Assembly (NCBI GenBank): GCA_002353205.1
Contig: DEJE01000049.1
Location: 971 to 22,756, forward strand
Length of the DNA: 21,786 nt
Source: Prevotella sp. UBA2756
GTDB lineage: Bacteria > Bacteroidota > Bacteroidia > Bacteroidales > Bacteroidaceae
Direction of reading: 5' to 3'
Numbering within the stretch: the stretch's first letter is position 1; each line of letters opens with the position of its first letter. Shown one piece after another: positions 1 through 6,368 of the stretch. A program made the translations under genes and the position numbers. The notes under the pieces are model-generated. The model was not told the DNA's origin. It did no database searches and saw only the letters and a program-made list of their open reading frames with translations.

Positions 1-84
1 ATACAATCCAACCCCTCATCGCTCAAACAATACAAAAGAGAGTTCGTCGATAAATGGTTCTCAATAGAAGAGTTTAAAGAGTGA
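1..84 (+). CDS. C-terminal fragment of an unidentified protein
   Basis: The window opens inside a reading frame that runs from base 1 to a TGA at 82-84 and gives the last 27 residues of a protein ending in FSIEEFKE. The fragment is rich in Lys, Glu and aromatic residues and the DNA is AT-rich like the next gene. Nothing in it is diagnostic of a family. The next gene starts 28 bp downstream on the same strand, so the two may be co-transcribed. The true start lies outside the window. Confidence 0.4.
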   Translation: MQSNPSSLKQYKREFVDKWFSIEEFKE

Positions 85-112
85 ATGACTATTTAATATT
101 GGGAGGATTTAC

Positions 113-427
113 GTGAGGTATTTGAACTCTGGCATATTTCAACACGAAGTACTGGAATATGTAAAAGGGAATAATGATGTCCTGAAAGATGTCCTGAAAG
201 AACTGTCTGAAAAACAGAAAGTGATAATAGAAATGATTATTGCTGATCCTTTCTTATCGGCAAAGGCAATTTCGGAAAAGATTTCGGAGAAAATGTCGAA
301 AAAGATGTCGGAAAAGGAAGGTACCAATGAAAGAACCATCGAAAGGGATCTCGCCAAATTAAAGAAATTGGGCATTCTCACTTGTGAGAGTGGACGGAAG
401 GAAGATCGACGGGGTATTAAGGTATAA
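113..427 (+). CDS. Small winged-helix DNA-binding protein, possibly the tail of a larger AlbA_2/Fic-type regulator
   Basis: 104 residues from a GTG start with a good Shine-Dalgarno-like GGGAGG at 101-106; the upstream frame is closed by a TGA at 86-88. The C-terminal half (about 50-104) has a winged-helix pattern: a helix with repeated SEKxSxKM segments, then a recognition helix in TNERTIERDLAKLKKLGIL and a basic wing GRKEDRRG. Similar tails close ATP-binding AlbA_2 (RecG-like) and Fic regulators in Bacteroidetes, so this could be a stand-alone remnant of one; that is inference. DNA binding is the only role I would suggest. The gene is AT-rich compared with the rest of the window. The middle is low complexity, with near repeats of GATGTCCTGAAA and of a motif like TCGGAAAAGAT. 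Confidence 0.5.
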   Translation: MRYLNSGIFQHEVLEYVKGNNDVLKDVLKELSEKQKVIIEMIIADPFLSAKAISEKISEKMSKKMSEKEGTNERTIERDLAKLKKLGILTCESGRKEDRRGIKV

Positions 428-518
428 AATGCTAATGATAGCGAGTGAATTCTCCACTCACAAGAGAAAGAACGTTTTTGAATTATTATGGCTCTTTGTG
501 AATACAACTCCTACTAAA

Positions 519-560
519 TTGATGGAACAACTTAAAAATGTTCCATCAATGTTCCATCAA
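519..560. repeat. 11-bp inverted repeat plus a third direct half-site
   Basis: TTGATGGAACA at 519-529 is matched by its exact reverse complement TGTTCCATCAA at 539-549, which is then repeated directly at 550-560. The arrangement looks like an operator (a dyad plus an extra half-site) or a short cruciform. It lies 92 bp downstream of the winged-helix gene and upstream of the terminator at 582-616. Confidence 0.5.
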
Positions 561-581
561 AACAGAAGGTGTGTGGAAGTA

Positions 582-616
582 AAAATCCCTGTAAGTGCTT
601 GACTTACAGGGATTTT
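582..616. terminator. Bidirectional intrinsic terminator
   Basis: AAAATCCCTGTAAG at 582-595 pairs with CTTACAGGGATTTT at 603-616, a perfect 14-bp stem with a 7-nt loop. Read on the minus strand it ends in TTTTT and lies just 3' of the tRNA-His gene; read on the plus strand it closes the winged-helix transcript with TTTTGTTT. Confidence 0.8.
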
Positions 617-624
617 GTTTGAGG

Positions 625-699
625 GGTGCCCGGTGGGACTCGAACCCACGACATTCAGAACCACAATCTGACGCTCTAACCAACTGAACTACGGGCACC
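625..699 (-). tRNA. tRNA-His (GTG anticodon)
   Basis: On the minus strand the sequence folds as a full cloverleaf. The acceptor stem is GTGCCCG with CGGGCAC, and an encoded G at position -1 (base 699) faces C73 (base 625), the extra pair specific to tRNA-His. The anticodon stem TCAGA/TCTGA encloses the 7-nt loop TTGTGGT with anticodon GTG. The T-arm is GTGGGTTCGAGTCCCAC. CCA is not encoded; the next bases are CCT. It has its own promoter upstream (751-782) and a strong hairpin terminator 8 bp downstream (582-616), so it is probably a single-gene transcript. Confidence 0.95.
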
Positions 700-750
700 A
701 TGTGCATGAAATGCTTTCTTTCCTGTCGGGCAGGATTGTAAAAGCGGATG

Positions 751-782
751 CAAAGGTACGTATTTCTTTTGAATTTACCAAA
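751..782 (-). promoter_or_regulatory. Bacteroidetes-type promoter for tRNA-His
   Basis: On the minus strand there is a -33 TTTG (bases 779-782), a 20-bp spacer and a -7 TACCTTTG (751-758), matching the TTTG/TAnnTTTG consensus for the primary sigma factor of Bacteroidetes. It would start transcription about 45 bp upstream of the tRNA. Confidence 0.75.
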
Positions 783-874
783 TAAATCCGGTACTTTTTA
801 TCATATTTCTACCGGATCGGGTTCCAAAACGCGCTTGTTACCTTACTTCGGATGCTTTTCCATGCATACAAAAT

Positions 875-925
875 CATCTCCTAAAGGCGATTTCCTAAAT
901 AAGGAATGAGCCTGGTTAGGAGATG
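875..925 (-). terminator. Probable terminator after secG
   Basis: CATCTCCTAA at 875-884 pairs with TTAGGAGATG at 916-925 around an inner small stem (TTCCT 892-896 with AGGAA 902-906). On the minus strand the outer stem is followed by ATTTTG. It sits 27 bp beyond the secG stop codon. Confidence 0.5.
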
Positions 926-951
926 AGCTTGTGAGTGTTTCTTCTGCTTTT

Positions 952-1389
952 TTATTCTGCAGCAGGTTTTTCAGCAGCCGGAGCGGCCTTTTCAGCAGCG
1001 GGAGCGGCATCCTTGGCAGCGGGAGCGGCTTTCTGTGCTTCGCCTTCAGCAGCGGGAGCGGCCTGCTCTTGTGTCTGGCTGGCACCGAAACCAGGCAGGT
1101 TGGTGGGGTTGGTCTGCTGTTCGGTTGTCGTCGTGCTTTCAAGCACAGTGTCGGTTGTTGTGGCGGAAGGAGCCACATAGGCGCAGATGATGCTGATGAC
1201 AACCATGACGATAGCGAGTCCCCATGTTGCTTTCTCGATGAAGTCGGTGGTCTTGCGCACGCCCATGATAGCGTTCGATTGTGCGAAATTAGAGGCGAGG
1301 CCGCCACCTTTTGATTCCTGAATGAGCACGATTCCTATCATAAGGAGTGCTGCCAAAACGATGAGAATTACGAAAAACGTGTAAATCAT
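952..1389 (-). CDS. secG: Preprotein translocase subunit SecG
   Basis: 145 residues. SecG is a small integral membrane subunit of the SecYEG channel that assists SecA-driven export. Residues 3-22 and about 52-72 form two hydrophobic helices, joined by the diagnostic loop with QESKGGGLASNFAQ and GVRKTTDFIEKATW. The core is of normal length. Beyond residue ~75 a Ser/Thr-rich and then Ala/Pro/Glu/Lys-rich tail of some 70 residues is added, made of imperfect AAPAAEK-type units; long Ala/Pro tails are usual in Bacteroidetes SecG. It is the last gene of a minus-strand operon (4 bp after the TPR gene stop) and is followed by a probable terminator at 875-925. Confidence 0.93.
   Translation of the reverse strand: MIYTFFVILIVLAALLMIGIVLIQESKGGGLASNFAQSNAIMGVRKTTDFIEKATWGLAIVMVVISIICAYVAPSATTTDTVLESTTTTEQQTNPTNLPGFGASQTQEQAAPAAEGEAQKAAPAAKDAAPAAEKAAPAAEKPAAE
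958..1068. repeat. Imperfect minisatellite in the secG tail
   Basis: The 3' end of secG contains several copies of a core like AGCAGCGGGAGCGGC (plus-strand reading) at intervals of 18-27 bp. They encode the Ala/Pro/Glu/Lys units of the tail. Unit spacing is a multiple of three, so the frame is kept. Confidence 0.6.
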
Positions 1390-1393
1390 TTTT

Positions 1394-2170
1394 TTAATTT
1401 TTATACTTGTTATTTATAATCAATTTCTCTAAGAATCGAATTTGGTCTGCAAAGTAAGCATTTTTTTTTGGATAATTCAAATTTAAACGCTTAATAATTT
1501 CCAAAGCCTGCGAATATCTGCCCTGTTTGATGTAGATTCGGGCTAAAGTCTCGGTGAAATAGCCTTCGTCTTGTGTTCCTCCATTTGTTTTTTCTTCATG
1601 TTCGTCGTGAGGCAGTATTTCAGGATTTTCCTTGAGATCAAATTTTCCGCCTTCGTTGATGATGAAGTTGTCGATGAGTTCCTGGCCTTTCAGCTGTGGA
1701 ATGGTGGCGGCTTCTGCCGGTTGTTCTTCTTCTGTCTCCATTTCGAGCAGGTAGGCCACGTAGTCGACAGCAGCATCGGTCGGTGTGGGTTTCCTGTGTC
1801 CTTTCTGTCGTTCGTCCTTCGATTCAGCCGGCAGCGAGTCGAGGAACTTGTCGATGAGTGCCACGGTGCGGCTTTCTCCCTCTGTTGTCTGTGTCGATGT
1901 CCTTGCCGCTTCTTCTTTAGGTTGGGTTGTGGGTCTCAGGCGATAGTGGGCAGCTTCCACGAGGTTGAAGATCACCTTCCTGTCGGTAACGTAGACGGCG
2001 GCTCTTCTGAGTTCCTCGTCGAAAGCGGGGTCGTGTAGCAGGTAGAGGTTCTTCAGCATGAGCAGTCGTGCTGTCTGATAGTATGGATAGAGAGCCAGCA
2101 GGGAACGCAGTTCGTAGAGCGTTTCCCTGTCCATCAGTTCTGGGTGATTGATGAGGTTCTCTAAATCCAT
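1394..2170 (-). CDS. Tetratricopeptide-repeat protein of the lptE-secG operon
   Basis: 258 residues, no signal peptide and no membrane helix, so probably cytoplasmic. The N-terminal ~80 residues are helical, with conserved-looking LYPYYQTARLLMLKNLY. The middle (85-195) is acidic and low complexity. The C-terminus (about 200-245) carries a TPR-like helical pair: YFTETLARIYIKQGRYSQAL then EIIKRLNLNYPKKN. Proteins of this architecture recur between lptE and secG in Bacteroidales; their function is not established. The start ATG lies 8 bp after the lptE stop and the stop 4 bp before secG, so translation is probably coupled. A role as adaptor in envelope assembly or secretion is only inferred from context. 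Confidence 0.75.
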   Translation of the reverse strand: MDLENLINHPELMDRETLYELRSLLALYPYYQTARLLMLKNLYLLHDPAFDEELRRAAVYVTDRKVIFNLVEAAHYRLRPTTQPKEEAARTSTQTTEGESRTVALIDKFLDSLPAESKDERQKGHRKPTPTDAAVDYVAYLLEMETEEEQPAEAATIPQLKGQELIDNFIINEGGKFDLKENPEILPHDEHEEKTNGGTQDEGYFTETLARIYIKQGRYSQALEIIKRLNLNYPKKNAYFADQIRFLEKLIINNKYKN

Positions 2171-2178
2171 GTTGCCGT

Positions 2179-2736
2179 TTACCAGTTAGCGACCGTTGCA
2201 TTGAATATCTGTTGGGTGATTTCTTTCACCATGATTGTCACTTTCTCCTCCTGCACGCTGCTCAGGTTCTGCGTTGTGTCGTAGAAGGTTGTCGCAGTGA
2301 ATTGCTGTTCAAAGTCCTGCGAGTGGTTGATATTGTTGGTGAAGCGCACGTTCACGGTCATCGACAGTTCTGTCTGGGCCGAATAACCTTCTGCCGATAC
2401 CGACTTGTTTCGCTGTTGATATTGCGTTATCTCCCCTTCGATGACGAGGTCTCCGTCGCGGCGCACTTGTTCGAGGCGCGTGCTTCTTGCGAAGATGTCC
2501 TTGAGCTCGTTGTTGAAGATGCCGGCCATGGGTCCCCACACGTAGGAGGCACGTATAGGAAACTCTGCGATCTGAATGGTCTTGGTCGTCGTATAGTCGA
2601 TGCTGGCACCGTTGAATTTGTAAGACACCGAGCATGAGGTCAGCATCCAGCATACCTGTAGGCATGTGAATATGAGGCAATAGCGAATCCAGCTCTTGCC
2701 TGTCGTGGACCAGTTGGTGTGGTGCTGTCTCTTCAT
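2179..2736 (-). CDS. lptE: LptE-family LPS-assembly lipoprotein
   Basis: 185 residues. LptE is the outer-membrane lipoprotein that plugs the LptD barrel and helps deliver lipopolysaccharide to the cell surface. A basic N-terminus and hydrophobic stretch (residues 15-33) lead to a lipobox MLTSC with Cys35 as the predicted lipidation site. The rest matches the Bacteroidetes LptE pattern: CSVSYKFNGASIDY after the Cys, then TIQIAEFPIRA, NNELKDIFARSTRLEQV and GDLVIEGEITQY. Start is the ATG at 2734-2736, 57 bp after the activator gene stop. It sits second in the sigma-54 activator, lptE, TPR, secG operon. Confidence 0.88.
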   Translation of the reverse strand: MKRQHHTNWSTTGKSWIRYCLIFTCLQVCWMLTSCSVSYKFNGASIDYTTTKTIQIAEFPIRASYVWGPMAGIFNNELKDIFARSTRLEQVRRDGDLVIEGEITQYQQRNKSVSAEGYSAQTELSMTVNVRFTNNINHSQDFEQQFTATTFYDTTQNLSSVQEEKVTIMVKEITQQIFNATVANW

Positions 2737-2793
2737 GTATACGTTGTTTTTTTGTTTCCTTTTCCCTGATATTGTTAACGGCGCTTCATCATT

Positions 2794-4029
2794 TTATTGA
2801 TCCAGGTCGTATTGCCTGAGCCTGCGGTAGAGGGTTCTGTCGGAGATGCCAAGCTGTTCGGCCGCTTTCTTTCTATTTCCTCCGTTGCGTTCGAGAGCCT
2901 TGATGAGCAGTTGCTTGTTCACGTCCTCGATGTTGAGTGTCTCCGGCTCGTTCTTGATTTCTTCAGCCTCGGCGTCTTCTGTCTTCATCGGTTGTTCGAA
3001 GGAGTCGATGTGCTGTTGGGTTCCGATGATCGACGGCATCTGCTGCACGGCGGTCGTTGCCGGTATGAAGCTGGAGTTGCGGGCATCGTCGAGCTGTTTT
3101 CTCAGGTTGTTCATGTCGTGTCGCAGGTCGGATATCTCGTTGCCCAGTTTCGACAGGATCTGATAGAGCACCTCGCGCTCATTCTCGTAGCTGTGGCGGC
3201 TGTTGTTCGACGGGATGGTGGCCAGCATGGTGCTCTCTTCGTCGTGTGGTATGAACTGTCTGAGCAGGTCGGCCGTTATCTCGCGCTGTTCGCTCATGAC
3301 CGACATCTGTCGGGTGATGTTTTTCAGCTGCCTGATGTTTCCCGGCCATTTGTATTGGAGCATCATCTTGCGCGCCTCGTCGTCGAGCGTGATTTTCGGC
3401 AGTCTGTATTGCTCTGCCATCTGCATGGCAAAGAGCCTAAAGAGCAGGATGATGTCTTCGCCGCGGTCGCGCAGGGGTGGCATCTGTATGGGCACTTCGA
3501 GCAACCGGTAGTACAGGTCTTCGCGGAAGCGTCCTTCGCTGATGGCTTTGGTCAGGTTCACATTGGTGGCTGCCACCACGCGCACGTCGGTTTTCCTGAC
3601 CTGTGTGCCGCCGACGCGGATATACTCTCCGTTTTCGAGCACGCGCAGCAGCCGTGCTTGCGTGGCGATGGGCATCTCGCCGAGCTCGTCGAGGAAGATT
3701 GTTCCTTTGTTGGCCGCGCCGAAGTAGCCCTCGCTCTCGCCGATGGCCCCGGTGAACGATCCTTTCTCATGTCCGAACAGTTCACTGTCGATGGTTCCTT
3801 CGGGAATGGAGCCGCAGTTGATGGCGAAGTATTTCTCTCGTTTGCGCGGCGAGTTGTCGTGGATGACGCGCGGCAGGATTTCTTTTCCCACGCCGCTTTC
3901 GCCCATGATCAGCACACTCAGGTCGGTGGGGGCTACTTGCAGGGCCCTCGTCAGAGCACGGTTCAACCCGGGGCTGTTGCCCACGATGTTGTAGCGCTGT
4001 TTTATCCTCTGTAAATCCTTCGTGTCCAT
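2794..4029 (-). CDS. Sigma-54-dependent transcriptional activator (AAA+ and Fis-type HTH)
   Basis: 411 residues. This enhancer-binding protein would use ATP hydrolysis to open RNA polymerase-sigma54 promoters. The AAA+ domain is complete: Walker A GESGVGKE at 43-50, the sigma-contacting loop as GSFTGA at 90-95 (a common variant of GAFTGA), Walker B with IFLDELGEMP at ~111-120 and the arginine-finger region FREDLYYRL. A coiled-coil-like segment with LRHDMNNLRKQLDDARN lies around residue 300. The C-terminus (about 370-411) is a Fis-type helix-turn-helix, GGNRKKAAEQLGISDRTLYR. There is no receiver or sensing domain at the N-terminus, so its activity must be set by level or by a partner. First gene of the operon with lptE and secG. 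Confidence 0.93.
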   Translation of the reverse strand: MDTKDLQRIKQRYNIVGNSPGLNRALTRALQVAPTDLSVLIMGESGVGKEILPRVIHDNSPRKREKYFAINCGSIPEGTIDSELFGHEKGSFTGAIGESEGYFGAANKGTIFLDELGEMPIATQARLLRVLENGEYIRVGGTQVRKTDVRVVAATNVNLTKAISEGRFREDLYYRLLEVPIQMPPLRDRGEDIILLFRLFAMQMAEQYRLPKITLDDEARKMMLQYKWPGNIRQLKNITRQMSVMSEQREITADLLRQFIPHDEESTMLATIPSNNSRHSYENEREVLYQILSKLGNEISDLRHDMNNLRKQLDDARNSSFIPATTAVQQMPSIIGTQQHIDSFEQPMKTEDAEAEEIKNEPETLNIEDVNKQLLIKALERNGGNRKKAAEQLGISDRTLYRRLRQYDLDQ

Positions 4030-4039
4030 TTTGAGCCGA

Positions 4040-4047
4040 CAAAATTA
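4040..4047 (-). promoter_or_regulatory. Candidate -7 element for the sigma-54 activator operon
   Basis: On the minus strand TAATTTTG fits TAnnTTTG and lies 11 bp before the start codon. No TTTG is found at the expected -33 distance, so support is partial. Confidence 0.4.
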
Positions 4048-4169
4048 CTCATTTTATTTCAAAAGACTGCAATAATGGCAGATTTTTTCACTTTTTATCA
4101 CTTTGCCGATGGTGTATCATCGCTTCCGCATGAATCGTGAAGCACCATGTCGGGCCATTCGTGCGTGGC

Positions 4170-5345
4170 TCATTGCTTGTCTTCGGCTGCCGCGTTGGTT
4201 TTTCCTTCCTGTTTGCTTTCCTGCTTCACTTCGGTCTTGCCATCCTGCTTGTTCTCGTGTTTCTTGGGAATGGCAAAGCGCACCTTCTCGCTGTCGTCGC
4301 GTTTCTCGTGGTAGAGCTTGGGCAGCGGGTTCTTGATGGCCTCGTCGAACATGCAACGGTTGCGTGCGATGTCGATGGCGGCATAGATGGCATGGCGGAA
4401 CGACGCCTCGTCGGCCGTTCCCTTACCTGCTGTGTTGAAGGCGGGCATCGTGGCAGGGCTGGTGCGCACTACGGGCAGCCCGGCTGTGAAGCAATAGCCG
4501 TCGCCGAGGTCGAGTGTGCGGAACGGTGCGATGCCTTGGTCGTCGTACATGGCGAGCACACCGTCGAACAGTTCGTAGCTGCCGTTGCCGAAGAACTCGT
4601 CGGCAGCGTAGGGTCCGAAGGCTTGGATCTTCTGTCCTTCAAGCGTCTTGATGGCCGGAGCAATGACATCTGTCTCTTCGGCTCCGGCGGAATTGCCGTC
4701 GATGGTCTGCGGGTTCAGTGCCAGCACGGCGATGCGCGGGTTCGACAGTCTGAAGTCGCGTTTCAGCGATGTGTGGAAAGCCTTGATACGTTCTTCCACG
4801 AACTCCTTGCTGATGGCCGGAGCAATGTCCTTCACGGCCATGTGAGTCGTTGCGAGGGCCACGCGCATGGTGTCGTTGGCGAAGATGGTGAGTGGTTTCT
4901 TCCCGTCGGCAAAGGTGTCTTCGATATGCTTTGTCTGTCCCTTGAAGCCTTCCTCCATGCTCTGCTTGTTCATCGGCAGGGTCACCAGGGCGTCGTAGCA
5001 GCCTGTCTTGCTGTCGGCGAGAGCCTTGTTGAGGGCTTTCATGGCAGCCGCTCCGGCTTCCTTGGCGGGATGTCCCAGTTCCACTTTCACGTCCTCATCG
5101 AATGTGGTGAGCACGTTCACCTTGCCTTCGCGTGCATCCTCAGCTTTGCCGATGATGGTGAAGCTGGCCTGCATGTCGAGGGCGTTCCTGTGGTAGGTAG
5201 CTATCTTGGGCGAACCATAGATGATCGGTGTGCATAACTCCAGCATACCGGGATCGGCGAAGGTCTTGAAGATGAGTTCATAACCGATGCCGTTGGTGTC
5301 TCCTTGCGTGATGGCCACGCGTATCTTCTTGTCTTCCATACTCAT
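4170..5345 (-). CDS. pdxA: PdxA-family protein with altered active site
   Basis: 391 residues from the ATG at 5343-5345; an in-frame GTG at 5357 would add four. Canonical PdxA oxidises 4-phosphohydroxy-L-threonine in the DXP-dependent vitamin B6 pathway, using a divalent metal held by three His. The fold is clearly PdxA: VAITQGDTNGIGYE at the start, ALATTHMAVKDIAPAI, LGDGYCFTAGLPVVRTS and NTAGKGTAD late. Family motifs are however replaced: TGP is TLP (122-124), GHTE is GQTK (136-139), NPH is NPQ (213), YHDQG is YDDQG (D268) and DHGT is ATMP (298-301). Only the ATTH His (H168) of the three metal ligands remains. A Lys/Gln/Glu-rich tail (about 361-391) is added. Last gene of the rlmN, DUF4837, pdxA set. 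Family assignment is firm; normal catalysis is doubtful. Confidence 0.82.
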   Translation of the reverse strand: MSMEDKKIRVAITQGDTNGIGYELIFKTFADPGMLELCTPIIYGSPKIATYHRNALDMQASFTIIGKAEDAREGKVNVLTTFDEDVKVELGHPAKEAGAAAMKALNKALADSKTGCYDALVTLPMNKQSMEEGFKGQTKHIEDTFADGKKPLTIFANDTMRVALATTHMAVKDIAPAISKEFVEERIKAFHTSLKRDFRLSNPRIAVLALNPQTIDGNSAGAEETDVIAPAIKTLEGQKIQAFGPYAADEFFGNGSYELFDGVLAMYDDQGIAPFRTLDLGDGYCFTAGLPVVRTSPATMPAFNTAGKGTADEASFRHAIYAAIDIARNRCMFDEAIKNPLPKLYHEKRDDSEKVRFAIPKKHENKQDGKTEVKQESKQEGKTNAAAEDKQ

Positions 5346-5366
5346 GTCTTGTTTCACGTAATGTCG

Positions 5367-6368
5367 CTAAATGTTCTTTTCTGATGATGGGCTGTGGGCT
5401 ATTGGCCGACGGACGTGGGTGCTGTACAGCACGGCTTCCATCCGGCGGATGAGGTTGCGCTTGCGTTGCTCGGGAGCATAGACGAATCCTTCCACCACGA
5501 CCACGCGCTTCCGGGCTGTGTCGGCCAAGGCGTGGGCCACAAACGGTCCGCCCATCATGTCGCCTTCCATCTCCCAAAGTCCCACGAAGCAACTCCGCTC
5601 CCCGTCCTTCTCTTTCACGATGCGTCGGCCCACGCTCCCTTTCCCCGTCGTCATGTGCATCTCGGGCTCTTCGCCAGGCATGTTTTCCTTCATGATGCTG
5701 TCGCGCATGGCGATGAAGGTGGGTGTCGTAGTGTCGAGCCCTGGATAAGTGTAGATGCAGACGTTCTGCATTCCCTCGGCGGCATTGTTGCTCAGCCAGA
5801 GGAAGTTGGTGCCCGCCTTGCTCGATGTCAGGTCGTCGGGGATGTGTGTCACGACGTCCATCTGGCTCAGGGCGTTACGTTCGGCCACGGGGTTGTTCCG
5901 TCGGTAAAGCGTTTTGTAGGCTGCGTCCATCTCCATCCGGGTGATTTGTTCGCTCAGCCAACGCTCCGTTCGTGGCATGTCGTGCTGCAGCATATCGTTG
6001 TCGCGGGCTGTGATGCTGACCACGATTTGCGGCTCGGCATAGAGGTCGCGCTCGTATTGAAGCCCCACCTTGTCGTAGAGCGTGCTGTCGATGGCGATCA
6101 CCACGACGGCCCTTGCCACGCGTGTGCTGGTGTCGATGCTGCCGTTGCCGGTCCTTACGACGTCAAACATGGGCTCATCCTGCGGCAGTCCCACGCAAGT
6201 CTTGCTCAGTGCCTTGCCCACCAAGTCGGCAGCTGTGGAGTCGTTGCTGGTCAGGATCACCTCGAAAGGCTTCCCGCTGCTCGCTGGCAGCGTGTCGGCT
6301 TTCCTCTCGCTGCAAGCCACACATGCCGTGATGGCAATGATGATGATCAGACGCAGGATCTTCCTCAT
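5367..6368 (-). CDS. DUF4837-family lipoprotein
   Basis: 333 residues. The start is the ATG at 6366-6368, which overlaps the rlmN stop by 4 bp (ATGA), so translation is coupled; the frame stays open upstream inside rlmN but that part is not used. The N-terminus is a signal peptide (RKILRLIIIIAITACVAC) with Cys16 or Cys19 as the lipid anchor. The body matches DUF4837, a family seen in Bacteroidetes with no known function: an early VGKAL segment, QPQIVV-like strands, and a late SCFVGLWEMEGDMMGGPFV followed by VVVVEGFVYAPEQRKR. It is probably exposed to the periplasm. It is followed by the PdxA homologue after a 21-bp gap. Confidence 0.82.
   Translation of the reverse strand: MRKILRLIIIIAITACVACSERKADTLPASSGKPFEVILTSNDSTAADLVGKALSKTCVGLPQDEPMFDVVRTGNGSIDTSTRVARAVVVIAIDSTLYDKVGLQYERDLYAEPQIVVSITARDNDMLQHDMPRTERWLSEQITRMEMDAAYKTLYRRNNPVAERNALSQMDVVTHIPDDLTSSKAGTNFLWLSNNAAEGMQNVCIYTYPGLDTTTPTFIAMRDSIMKENMPGEEPEMHMTTGKGSVGRRIVKEKDGERSCFVGLWEMEGDMMGGPFVAHALADTARKRVVVVEGFVYAPEQRKRNLIRRMEAVLYSTHVRRPIAHSPSSEKNI

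Noticed and set aside
384..602. 72-codon frame overlapping the end of the winged-helix gene
   Set aside because: Overlaps the better-supported gene by 44 bp, has no ribosome site, no recognisable family and runs into the terminator hairpin.
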